Assembly: GCF_023656545.1 (NCBI RefSeq)
Contig: NZ_JAMOKF010000004.1
Coordinates: 1-64,000, forward strand
Direction of reading: 5' to 3'
Length of the DNA: 64,000 nucleotides
Source of the DNA: Micromonospora phytophila
Lineage (GTDB): Bacteria; Actinomycetota; Actinomycetes; Mycobacteriales; Micromonosporaceae
Below, piece by piece: positions 35,202 to 43,336 of the stretch (within the stretch, counting starts at the first letter, position 1; the number at the start of each line of letters is the position of its first letter). The notes under the pieces were generated by a model. That model ran no database searches and was not told the origin of the DNA. It saw only the letters and a program-made list of their open reading frames with translations. The translations under genes were made by a program, and so were the position numbers.

Positions 35202-36608
35202 CTACCCGACGGACTTCTGGATCGTGCGGACGTCCTCGGCGGCCCGCTTCGCCGCCGCGGCGGCGTCGGACTCGCCGTTGGCGAGCGCGTTGACCGCCTT
35301 CGGCACGGGAAGCTCGCCGAGCGTGGCACCGAGCAGTGCGCCCTGCTTCTGCGGGAAGCCCCAGCGCTGGAACGTGTCCGGGCTCGTCGACAACGCGGCC
35401 AGCACGTCGGCCGGGTAGACGTCACCGAGCGGCTTCTTGGTGTCGACGCCCGCTGGCAGCCCGTTCCACGCGGTGGTGAACTTCGCCGGGTCGCTCTTGT
35501 CGCCCTTGCGGACCGGGAACTTGCCCTCCGGGGCGATGCCGAGCCACTGCGGGTAGCCCTCGTTCATCATGAACTGAGTGAACCGGCGGGCGTTGGCGGT
35601 GTCCTTGCCGGTGTTGCTGATCGCCCAGCTGGTGATCTCGCCGAAGCCCTGCGGCTGACCGCTCGGGCCGCCGACCGCGGTCACGATGCCGGTGTTCTTC
35701 GCCAGGAACGCCGGGTCCTGCTTGCACTCCGGGCAGGTCGGCAGGGCGTCGTTGCGCAGCGCCGCCATCTCGTCGAGCAGGAACGAGGACCAGACGACCA
35801 TCGCGGACTTACCGGAGAAGTAGGTGGCCCGGGTGGTGTCGACGTCCTGCGCGCCCGGCACCGACCACTTCCGCACCAGGTCGCCGTAGAGCTGGAAGGT
35901 CTCGACGCACTGGGGCGAGTCGAGCGTGACGCTCTTCGCGTCGTCGACCAGCTGGCAGCCGTTGCCGAGCGCGAAGTTCTCGAAGGTCTGCGCGGTGAAC
36001 GCGTCGTTGGGCACGGTGGCGAGGGCGATGCCGGCCATCGCGCCGGTGTTGAGCTTCTGCGCCGCCTGGCGGATCTTGTCGAAGGTGTCCGGTGCCTGCA
36101 GGCCGGCCTTGTCGAACAGGTCCTTGCGGTAGAACAGCAGCTGCGCCCAGCCGTCGGAGGGCACGGCGAGCTGCTTGCCGTCCTGACTGGTGAGTTCGAG
36201 CGCCCGTGCGGAGAACGTGTCGCGGCCGAGCTCGTCGACGACGGATTTGGTCGCCGTGGTGTCGAGCAGGTCGTTGGAGGCCATCTGCGCCACGGAGGCC
36301 AGCGGCAGTGCGCCGACCACGTCGGGCAGGGTGCCGGCAGCCGCGGCTGAGGTGACGAGGCTGGTGAACTGGTTCTCGTCGGTAGCGACGATCTTGACCT
36401 TGATGCCCGTCTGCTGGGTGAACTTGTCGGCGATCGCCTGCGTCGCCTGTACGCGGTCGGTCTGGTTTTCCAGGCTCCACACGGTCAGGGTGCCGTCGCC
36501 ACCGCTGCCCTCATCGTCGCCGCACCCGGCCAGCGCCGGCATGGCCAGCAGGCCCGCCGCGACGCCGCCCGCGAGCCACCGCCGGCTCCGAGCGTTCTTG
36601 ATCTTCAA
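35202..36608 (-). CDS. Extracellular solute-binding lipoprotein (family 1)
   Basis: A 468-residue sugar-binding lipoprotein. The start is a TTG at 36608 (LKIKNARSRRWLAGG) because GGAGGG lies seven bases upstream. The signal peptide ends in the lipobox LAGC followed by GDDEGSGGDG. The mature part has the SBP_bac_1 pattern, with TLTVWSLENQTDR at the start and PVPKAVNALANGESDAAAA at the end, where PxxxALxxG-type repeats are usual. It is first in the leftward operon and captures the unknown oligosaccharide or glycoside for the two permeases. Confidence 0.93.
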   Translation of the reverse strand: MKIKNARSRRWLAGGVAAGLLAMPALAGCGDDEGSGGDGTLTVWSLENQTDRVQATQAIADKFTQQTGIKVKIVATDENQFTSLVTSAAAAGTLPDVVGALPLASVAQMASNDLLDTTATKSVVDELGRDTFSARALELTSQDGKQLAVPSDGWAQLLFYRKDLFDKAGLQAPDTFDKIRQAAQKLNTGAMAGIALATVPNDAFTAQTFENFALGNGCQLVDDAKSVTLDSPQCVETFQLYGDLVRKWSVPGAQDVDTTRATYFSGKSAMVVWSSFLLDEMAALRNDALPTCPECKQDPAFLAKNTGIVTAVGGPSGQPQGFGEITSWAISNTGKDTANARRFTQFMMNEGYPQWLGIAPEGKFPVRKGDKSDPAKFTTAWNGLPAGVDTKKPLGDVYPADVLAALSTSPDTFQRWGFPQKQGALLGATLGELPVPKAVNALANGESDAAAAAKRAAEDVRTIQKSVG

Positions 36609-36773
36609 GTGACTTCCCTCCGTGAGGTGTCGGTGACCATGCACTGTGAACTCGTTACGGGCAGATTTCAGCAGTACTTATACTTGATTGCAATACATAA
36701 CTCGGTAACATCTGCGGCTGACTCCGCGCGTTACGACGCGCATCCAAGCCCAACCTTGGGGTGGAAGGCCAGA
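36609..36773. promoter_or_regulatory. Divergent promoter region of the second sugar cluster
   Basis: A 165-bp divergent intergenic region, with a markedly AT-rich core at about 36661-36712 (TATACTTGATTGCAATACAT) in otherwise GC-rich DNA. It contains TTG-ATTG-CAA and flanking TAT/ATA words, of the AT-rich kind ROK repressors bind. It must hold the promoters of the leftward importer operon and the rightward catabolic operon. Confidence 0.55.
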
Positions 36774-37829
36774 GTGTCGCAAACAGTCCAGTTCGCCTCG
36801 CCGCGTCGCGTCGAGGTGATAGAGCAGCCCAGCATCGAACTCGGACCTGGCCAGATCAGGGTTCGCACCAGCTATTCCGGCATTTCCGCCGGCACCGAAC
36901 TGACGGCCTACCGGGGCACCAACCCCTACCTGAACAAGACCTGGGACCCCGAACTACGGCTGTTCGTCGAGGGGAGCAGCGGCCTCAACTACCCGATCGC
37001 CGGACTCGGCTACTCCGAGGTCGGCGAGGTCGTCGAGGTCGCACCCGACCTCGCCGACGACGACGATCCGGCGATCCCGGCGGTTGGCCAGCAGGTGTGG
37101 GGCATCTGGGGGCATCGCGGCGAGGCCGTGCTGCCGGTCGACCGGCTGCGCGGTCACGTGCTGCCCGACGGCCTCGACCCGGTCGCCGCGACCTTCGCCC
37201 GCGTCGGCGCGGTGGCGCTCAACGCCGTGCTCGCCGCCGACATCCACCTGGGCGAGGTGGTCGCCGTCTTCGGTCAGGGCGTGCTCGGCCTGCTCACCAC
37301 CCGCCTGGTCCAGCTGAGCGGCGCCACCGCAGTCGCCGTCGACCCCGTACCGTCGCGGCTGGACAAAGCGCGCGAGTACGGCGCCGGAGCCACCATCAAC
37401 GCCGCCACGGAGGCCGTCGCGCAGCAGCTGCGCCGAATCACCGAGGGCCGCGGTGCCGACGTCGCGATCGAGATCAGCGGGTCCTACCATGCGCTGCACG
37501 ACGCGATCCGCTCCGTCGCCGTCGACGGCCGGGTCGTCTCCGCCGGCTTCTATCAGGGCGACGGGACCGGCCTACGACTCGGCGACGAGTTCCACCACAA
37601 CCGGGTGCGACTCGTGTCCTCCCAGATCGGCGGGGTCCCACCCGAACTCGCGGGCCGGTGGAATGAGGCCCGACTCAACCACACGTTTCTCCAGCTCGCC
37701 CTCGACCGCCAGGTCGACCCGGTCGGGCTGGTCACCCATGTCATCCCGGTGGAAGAGTCGGCGCAGGCCTTCGACATGCTCGACCGCCGGCCCGAAGAGG
37801 CACTTCAGGTGGTGTTGAAGTTTTCATGA
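36774..37829 (+). CDS. Zinc-type alcohol/polyol dehydrogenase homologue (MDR)
   Basis: A 351-residue MDR protein, start GTG 36774 (VSQTVQF) with GGAAGG five bases upstream. It has the SGISAGTELTAYRG N-terminal motif of the threonine-dehydrogenase/bacteriochlorophyllide-oxidoreductase-like subgroup, the Rossmann motif VFGQGVLGLLTTRL, and GRGADVAIEISG. The catalytic-zinc Cys and His positions of classical ADHs are not seen, so a zinc-independent reaction is possible. The stop overlaps the next start (ATGA), placing it first in the rightward operon. Confidence 0.85.
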   Translation: MSQTVQFASPRRVEVIEQPSIELGPGQIRVRTSYSGISAGTELTAYRGTNPYLNKTWDPELRLFVEGSSGLNYPIAGLGYSEVGEVVEVAPDLADDDDPAIPAVGQQVWGIWGHRGEAVLPVDRLRGHVLPDGLDPVAATFARVGAVALNAVLAADIHLGEVVAVFGQGVLGLLTTRLVQLSGATAVAVDPVPSRLDKAREYGAGATINAATEAVAQQLRRITEGRGADVAIEISGSYHALHDAIRSVAVDGRVVSAGFYQGDGTGLRLGDEFHHNRVRLVSSQIGGVPPELAGRWNEARLNHTFLQLALDRQVDPVGLVTHVIPVEESAQAFDMLDRRPEEALQVVLKFS

Positions 37830-38644
37830 TCAAGATTTCCTGTCAGGAGCAGCTGTTGCCTGGCGCGACGCTCCAGGACAAGTGGGACTTCGCCCAGCAG
37901 GCAGGCTACGACGCGATCGAGGTGCGGGGCCGAGGCGACTTCGCCCTCCGCGACCGGCTGCCCGAGCTGCGCCGCGCCGCCCGCGACGGCGTGCCCATGC
38001 CATCGGTGTGCGTGGAGATGCTGCACTTCCTCGGCGCCTTCGACGCGGACCTGCGCCGCGATGCGATCGCCCAGATGAAGTCCCAGCTGTCGGTCATCGC
38101 GGAGATCGGTGGGCCGGGCGCGGTCGCCTGCACGCCGGCCTCGTACGGCATGTTCTCCCGGCGGCTACCCCCGTTCGAACCGCCCCGCAGCGAGCAGGAC
38201 GACCGCGCGGTGCTCGTCGAAGGGCTCACCGAGCTGGGCGAGCACGCCGCCCGGGAGGGAGTGGTGCTCGCTCTCGAACCGCTCAACCGCTACGAGGACC
38301 ACATGGTCAACCGGCTTGAGCAGGCGGTCGAGCTGATCACCGCGGTCGGCCTCCCCTCGGTCAAGGCGCTCGCCGACACGTACCACATGAACATCGAGGA
38401 GGACGAACCCACCTCCGCCATCGTCATGGCCGCCACCCACCTCGGGCACGTGCAGGTCTCCGACTCCAACCGCTTCCAGCCCGGCGCCGGTCACCTGGAC
38501 TGGGCGGCACTGCTCGGCACCCTGGACGCGATCGGCTACGACGGGCACCTCGCCGTCGAGTGCCGGCTGCGCGGCGAGCCTGCCAGAGCCGTCGCCGCCA
38601 TCCCCGGTTTCCTGCGCCGCCATGCGGTGGGCGTCGCCGTATGA
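37826..38644 (+). CDS. Sugar phosphate isomerase/epimerase (TIM barrel, AP endonuclease-2 fold)
   Basis: A 272-residue protein of the IolE/IolI/hydroxypyruvate-isomerase-like family. Blocks include YDAIEVRGRGDFA near the start, VLALEPLNRYEDHMVN with the metal-binding Glu, ADTYHMNIEE with metal-binding Asp and His, and a C-terminal DGHLAVECRLRGEPA. It is predicted to interconvert keto and aldo sugars or epimers with a divalent metal. It overlaps both neighbours by 4 bp. Confidence 0.9.
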   Translation: MIKISCQEQLLPGATLQDKWDFAQQAGYDAIEVRGRGDFALRDRLPELRRAARDGVPMPSVCVEMLHFLGAFDADLRRDAIAQMKSQLSVIAEIGGPGAVACTPASYGMFSRRLPPFEPPRSEQDDRAVLVEGLTELGEHAAREGVVLALEPLNRYEDHMVNRLEQAVELITAVGLPSVKALADTYHMNIEEDEPTSAIVMAATHLGHVQVSDSNRFQPGAGHLDWAALLGTLDAIGYDGHLAVECRLRGEPARAVAAIPGFLRRHAVGVAV

Positions 38645-39966
38645 CCATCGCACCCACCATCGAGGCCGACACCGCTCACGCCGTGTCCGAGCACCGTAGC
38701 CTCGATCGGGCCGCCCGACGGGTACTGGTGACGAACTGGCGAGTGCGCGCCACCGTGCCGGCCACCAAGCTCTATCCGCACCAGTGGAGCTGGGATTCTG
38801 CGTTCATCGCGATCGGGCTGCGCCACCTGTCCCCCACCCGCGCACAACAGGAACTCGAATCGCTGTTCGGTGCCCAGTGGCGCGACGGCCGGGTACCGCA
38901 CATCGTCTTCGATCCTGACGTTGCCAGGGACGCGTACTTCCCCGGACCGGGGTTCTGGCGCTCGGGAAGCTCGAACGCCGCGGCCGTGCCGACCTCCGGG
39001 ATCGTGCAACCACCCGCGCACGCCCTCGCGACCTGGGCCACGTACCGCGCCGACCCAGCGGTCGCGCACGTCCGCGGCTTCCTGCCGCGGATGTATCCCC
39101 GGCTCGTCCAGTGGCACCACTACCTGCTCACCCGACGCGACCTGGGCGGCGCCGGCCTCGCCTCGATCGTGCACCCCTGGGAGTCCGGGATGGACAACAG
39201 CCCGGCATGGGACGCCCCACTGTCCCGGATCGACCCGGTGTCGCCCGTCTCGTTCACTCGGCGCGACCTGGCACACGCGCCAGCGGCCGAGCGGCCCACC
39301 GATCTCGACTACGGCCGCTACATCAGACTGGCCAGCGACTACCGCGACGCCGGGTACGCCGACAAACCGTCGGTGCACGCCTTCGCGATCGAGGACCCGC
39401 TGTACAACGCGCTGCTGATCGCCGGCGAACACGCACTCGCCAACATCGCCGCGGCGATCGGCCGCGACCCGGCACCACACCGCGCCACGGCCGACCGCCT
39501 CACCGCCACCCTGGTGTCCCGGCTGTACGACCCGGCCGCCGAAATGTTCTTCCCGCGCGACGTACACACCGGCGAACTCGTGCGCTCCTGGTCGATCACT
39601 GGCCTGATGCCGATGATCGTGCCGGAACTGCCGGTGGCCCGGGAACTCGTCGATACCGCGCTGGGCAGCCGCTTCCGGCTCCGCGAGGCGTGCCCGCTGC
39701 CCTCCTACGACCTCACGGCACCCGACCACGCCCCGGGCCAGTATTGGAGGGGCCCGGGTTGGGTCAACACGAGCTGGCTGTTCTGGCACGGGCTGCGCCT
39801 GCACGGCGAGACGGCACTGGCCGACGACCTGCGCGAGCGGCTCCTGCACCGAGTGCTCAACACCGGGTTCCGCGAATACCTCGACCCGCTGACCGGCGCA
39901 GGACACGGCAGCGACGGGTTCAGCTGGACGGCCGCGCTGGCCCTCGACCTCATCCGCACCGCATGA
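38641..39966 (+). CDS. MGH1-like glycoside hydrolase (GH63-related, (alpha/alpha)6 barrel)
   Basis: A 441-residue cytoplasmic protein with no signal peptide. The N-terminal block LYPHQWSWDSAFIAIGL and the later VHPWESGMDNSPAWD and GPGWVNTSWLFWHGL are hallmarks of the GH63/GH37-related family that includes mannosylglycerate and glucosylglycerate hydrolases. The acidic residues in WDSAF and WESGMDNSP are the likely catalytic or binding residues. It presumably hydrolyses the imported glycoside. The exact substrate is inference. Confidence 0.85.
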   Translation: MTIAPTIEADTAHAVSEHRSLDRAARRVLVTNWRVRATVPATKLYPHQWSWDSAFIAIGLRHLSPTRAQQELESLFGAQWRDGRVPHIVFDPDVARDAYFPGPGFWRSGSSNAAAVPTSGIVQPPAHALATWATYRADPAVAHVRGFLPRMYPRLVQWHHYLLTRRDLGGAGLASIVHPWESGMDNSPAWDAPLSRIDPVSPVSFTRRDLAHAPAAERPTDLDYGRYIRLASDYRDAGYADKPSVHAFAIEDPLYNALLIAGEHALANIAAAIGRDPAPHRATADRLTATLVSRLYDPAAEMFFPRDVHTGELVRSWSITGLMPMIVPELPVARELVDTALGSRFRLREACPLPSYDLTAPDHAPGQYWRGPGWVNTSWLFWHGLRLHGETALADDLRERLLHRVLNTGFREYLDPLTGAGHGSDGFSWTAALALDLIRTA

Positions 39967-41771
39967 ACCCCTCGGTCACCGTGGCCGGAACGACCTGCCT
40001 GCTGGCCGCGGAACCCGGCGCCGATCTGGGAGCAGACCAGCTGGACGGGCTGTTCGTCGACGATTGCCGGCACCTGTCGACGCTGACGCTGCGCGTGCAC
40101 GGCCAGCCACCGCGGACGCTGCGATCCTTTGGCGCCAGGTCGGTGGCCATCCCGGACACCCCGCGCGGTTCCAACCCGTCGTTCGCCGTGCACCGGCACC
40201 GCGAGGTGACGCCCGGCCGGCTGGTCGAGACCCTGACGCTGCGGTCCTACGTCGAGGAACCGCAGACCGTACGCCTCGGGTATCACCTCGCCGCCGACTT
40301 CGCCGACCAGTTCGAGCTGCGCTCCGACCGGGTTTTCGACAAGTCCGACGCGGTCCGGACCGCGACGCTCGACGGCGACCGCCTGATCCTCACCTACGAG
40401 CGGCGCGGCTTCCGGCGCAGCACCACGGTGACCGCCGCGCCCGCAGCCCGGCTGACCACCGACGGCGCGGACTGGATGCTGACGCTCGCGCCCCACGGCT
40501 CGGCGTCGGTCAGTCTCACCGTGGACGCCGGACGGCCCGCGCCGCCCATGGACGCATCCCCGCCGATGCCGCACGTGGCCCGCGACGACCTGGCCCGTTG
40601 CGTCCGACGCGGCCTCGCGGACCTTGACGCCCTCCGCCTCACCGTGCCCGGGCTGCCGACCGGCACCTACCTGCCCGCCGCCGGCGCACCCTGGTTCCTC
40701 ACCGTCTTCGGCCGCGACAGCCTCGTCTCTTCGCTGTTCGCACTGCCCTACCGGCCGGAATTCGCCGCCGGCACACTGCGTGCCCTCGCCGCCTGCCTCG
40801 GCAGCCGCCATGACCCGGCCCGCATCGAGGAACCCGGCAAGGTGGTGCACGAACTGCGCACCGGCGAGCTGGCGACGCTCGGCGACGTTCCCTACGCCCG
40901 CTATTACGGCACGGTCGACGCGACCCCGTTGTTCCTGGCACTGCTGACCGCGTACCACGACCTCACCGGCGACGACGTCCTCGCCAAAGACCTCGAGGGT
41001 CCGGCGCGGGCCGCCGCCGGCTGGGTGTGCGGGCACCTCGACGCGCGCGGCTACCTGACCTACCGCACCGACGGACCGGGCCTGGTGCACCAGTGCTGGA
41101 AGGACTCCGCCGACTCGATCGCCTTCCGCGACGGCACCCCGGCCGCCGGGCCGATCGCGGTGTGCGAGGCGCAGGCGTACGCCTACCGCGGGCTGCTCGG
41201 CACGGCCCGGCTCGCCGAACGGGTGTGGGGCGACGCCACCTGGGCGACGGAGCTGGCCGCCCGCGCCCACGCGTTGCGGGCGCGGTTCGCAGCCGATTTC
41301 CGCCTGCCCGACGGTTTCGTGGCACTGGCCCTGGACGGCTCCGGCCGGGCGGTCGACGCGCTCGCCTCCAACGCCGGGCACGTGCTGTGGTCGGGCATCC
41401 TCGCCGACGACTGGGCCACGGCGGTCGCGCGGCGGCTCGCGGAGGACGATTTCTTCTCCGGCTGGGGCGTGCGCACGCTCGCCGAGGGCCAGGCGCCGTA
41501 CCACCCCCTGTCCTACCACCGCGGCGGAGTGTGGCCCCACGACACCGCATTCGCCGTGGCCGGTCTGGTCGCCGCCGGCCAGCGGACCGACGCGGCGCGG
41601 ATCGCAGACGGTCTGCTCGCCGCGGCCGCCCACTCCGACGACCGGCTGCCGGAGGTGCTCACCGGGCTGTCCCGCACCGCCCACGACGGTCCCGTGCCGT
41701 ACCCGCACTCCTGCTCGCCGCAGGCCTGGGCCGCCGCGTCGCCGTTGGTCCTGCTGGCCGCACTGGGCTGA
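39963..41771 (+). CDS. Amylo-alpha-1,6-glucosidase / glycogen-debranching-type protein
   Basis: A 602-residue protein. The N-terminal beta-rich domain carries LDGLFVDDCRHLSTLTLRV and SYVEEPQTVRLGYHLAADFA, the N-terminal glycogen-debranching module of trehalase-like and amylo-1,6-glucosidase-like proteins. An (alpha/alpha)6 barrel follows, with PWFLTVFGRDSLVSSLFALP, CWKDSADSIAFRDG and YHRGGVWPHDTAFA. No signal peptide is present. Members of this group often stand in sugar operons with MGH1-like proteins. The start overlaps the preceding stop (ATGA). It closes the rightward operon. Confidence 0.87.
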   Translation: MNPSVTVAGTTCLLAAEPGADLGADQLDGLFVDDCRHLSTLTLRVHGQPPRTLRSFGARSVAIPDTPRGSNPSFAVHRHREVTPGRLVETLTLRSYVEEPQTVRLGYHLAADFADQFELRSDRVFDKSDAVRTATLDGDRLILTYERRGFRRSTTVTAAPAARLTTDGADWMLTLAPHGSASVSLTVDAGRPAPPMDASPPMPHVARDDLARCVRRGLADLDALRLTVPGLPTGTYLPAAGAPWFLTVFGRDSLVSSLFALPYRPEFAAGTLRALAACLGSRHDPARIEEPGKVVHELRTGELATLGDVPYARYYGTVDATPLFLALLTAYHDLTGDDVLAKDLEGPARAAAGWVCGHLDARGYLTYRTDGPGLVHQCWKDSADSIAFRDGTPAAGPIAVCEAQAYAYRGLLGTARLAERVWGDATWATELAARAHALRARFAADFRLPDGFVALALDGSGRAVDALASNAGHVLWSGILADDWATAVARRLAEDDFFSGWGVRTLAEGQAPYHPLSYHRGGVWPHDTAFAVAGLVAAGQRTDAARIADGLLAAAAHSDDRLPEVLTGLSRTAHDGPVPYPHSCSPQAWAAASPLVLLAALG

Positions 41772-42021
41772 CCTCCCGCCGTCAGTCAGGCCGCGAGACG
41801 TCGAAGCCGCGATTCGGGTGGGTCGGGTCAGAACATCGCCCACTGCCCGACGGCCGCCAGCTCTCGGTGCTGGGTGGCACTGCCGGGCAGTCCCCGCACT
41901 GCTTGGACGCGTGGGAGGTTCGCGCGTCGCGACGCCGGCGTGGGTCACCGCTGCGCGGGCGGTGCCCCGCTCGGCGTACCAACCCTTCGGGGTCCCCCGC
42001 CAAGCCAAGCACGACAGCGCC
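41772..42021. other. Intergenic region without a recognised gene
   Basis: Downstream of the sugar operon, no frame has family similarity. Together with the IS256 scrap at 42022 and the following unassigned DNA to 42471, about 700 bp here is probably decayed sequence. Confidence 0.4.
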
Positions 42022-42160
42022 GGCCGCAACGGCGTCGACTCTCGTAACGGCACCCGCTCGAAGACGGTGTTGACCGAGATCGGGCCGTACAGATCGACGT
42101 GCCCGTGACCGGGACGGAAGCGCCGACCCGGTCATCGCCCCGCTGGCCGCCGAGATCCGG
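42022..42160 (+). pseudogene. IS256 (mutator) transposase scrap
   Basis: The plus frame reads SRNGTRSKTVLTEIGP, the conserved entry to the IS256 catalytic domain, and a one-base shift later QIDVPV with a following DPVIAP-like reading. The shift lies around 42087. Only some 45 residues remain. Confidence 0.6.
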
Positions 42161-42471
42161 CCGTAGGACGCGGAACTCTTCCGGTGATCGCACCCGCCCA
42201 CGGTCCCCTCGCTGTTAGCGTTCGGCAGTGCCCGCAGGGACTTTGCCGGGGTTGAGGGGCGACCGGGACGGTGCCGGCGCCGATTTCTTCGAGCTGACGC
42301 CGGCATAGCGGCCATGCGTCGCCGAGCGCCTGGGAGCATCCGGGCGACGAGGATCACGTCGATTCCGGGATGGCTGAACTAGATCCCGGCGCCCCAGATA
42401 CTGACCACAAACGCGCCTCAATCTGCGCTTTCACGTTGCGGTGGCGTAGCCCGGTTTGCGTCGAGTTCGCA

Positions 42472-42936
42472 CTATGCGGGGTCGAGGTTGCTGTCCACGA
42501 GGCGGGTCAGGAAGGCTTCGACAGCGTCGATGTCGTCCGCCGTCAACTGCCTCCCGAAGTGCTTCACGACCCCCCGCAGTTGGCTGCGGGAGGCCTGTTG
42601 GAAGTGGTCGTTGCCTTTCGACGTCAGGACGGCGTAGACGACGCGGCGGTCGGCGGGATCTCGTTCCCGCACCAGTAGCCCGGCGTCGCAGAGCCGGTCG
42701 AGCAGGCGGGTGATGCCGCCGGTGGTGAACAGCACCGCCTCCGCGAGTTGCCCTAGGCGCAGCCGCTGATCCGGCGCCGCGGACACGTGGGCCAACACGT
42801 CGAATTCCGCCAACGACAGGCCATGGGCGGCCTGCATCTCGCGCTCAAGCTTCTTGAGCACCAGGTTCTGGCTGACGAGATAGAGCCGCCACACCTCGAG
42901 GTAGCGGCGCGTCGATGGACGCTGCCGGTCGGTCAC
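42472..42936 (-). CDS. MarR-family transcriptional regulator
   Basis: A 154-residue winged-helix dimer. The core is LSLAEFDVLAHVS, LGQLAEAVLFTTGGITRLLD with RLCDAGLLVRE, and the wing DPADRRVVYAVLTSKG. The start is a GTG. It diverges from the exporter gene at 43337 across 400 bp, which contains the palindrome at 43194-43221. It probably represses the exporter/DoxX/LUD/NmrA genes until a ligand such as a phenolic or quinone binds. Confidence 0.9.
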   Translation of the reverse strand: MTDRQRPSTRRYLEVWRLYLVSQNLVLKKLEREMQAAHGLSLAEFDVLAHVSAAPDQRLRLGQLAEAVLFTTGGITRLLDRLCDAGLLVRERDPADRRVVYAVLTSKGNDHFQQASRSQLRGVVKHFGRQLTADDIDAVEAFLTRLVDSNLDPA

Positions 42937-43193
42937 GAGCTGTCCCTCCCGTCATCCTGTCGTCGCGGCAACGGCGCGTCACGCCGGTGGGTATGGCGGC
43001 TGTCCACCGCCACGAAGACGAGCGCCCGGCGGTAGCGCTCGATCCACGCGGTCGGCGGCCTGCCCAGCGCGTGCCGGCCGGGTTCTTGCGTACGCCAAAG
43101 CCTATCCATAGGCAGGGCCCGCAGCGGTGGCGGTGCCGGACGGCCCTTGCGGACAGGTGACGGAGCCCACGGAACATCCAGACTCCCTGACAC

Positions 43194-43221
43194 GCTAATG
43201 TCTGACGCGACAGATATTAGC
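43194..43221. promoter_or_regulatory. Palindromic operator, probably for the MarR regulator
   Basis: GCTAATGTCTG at 43194-43204 pairs with CAGATATTAGC at 43211-43221 (10 of 11 positions) around a six-base centre. A further CAGATGTCTG palindrome-like word lies at 43226-43235. AT-rich words of this kind are unusual in the surrounding GC-rich DNA. They lie about 115 bp before the exporter start. Confidence 0.68.
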
Positions 43222-43336
43222 CCGTCAGATGTCTGCCCTGCATGACCGGCGGCACGCGTTCCCGCGTCCGGCGACCGGCCGCCTCCCGCTCTGATCGAGC
43301 GCAGGCGCGCCGCAACCTTTTGAGAGGAGTGATCTG

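Noticed and set aside
33323-35425. A single 700-codon permease-like frame
   Set aside because: Only its last 288 codons are the MalG-type permease; the rest is an out-of-frame reading of the MalF-type gene with Arg/Pro-rich nonsense.
37340-37800. Catalytic zinc site in the dehydrogenase at 36774
   Set aside because: No Cys/His/Glu set at the expected positions was visible, so it is described as a zinc-type homologue without claiming zinc dependence.
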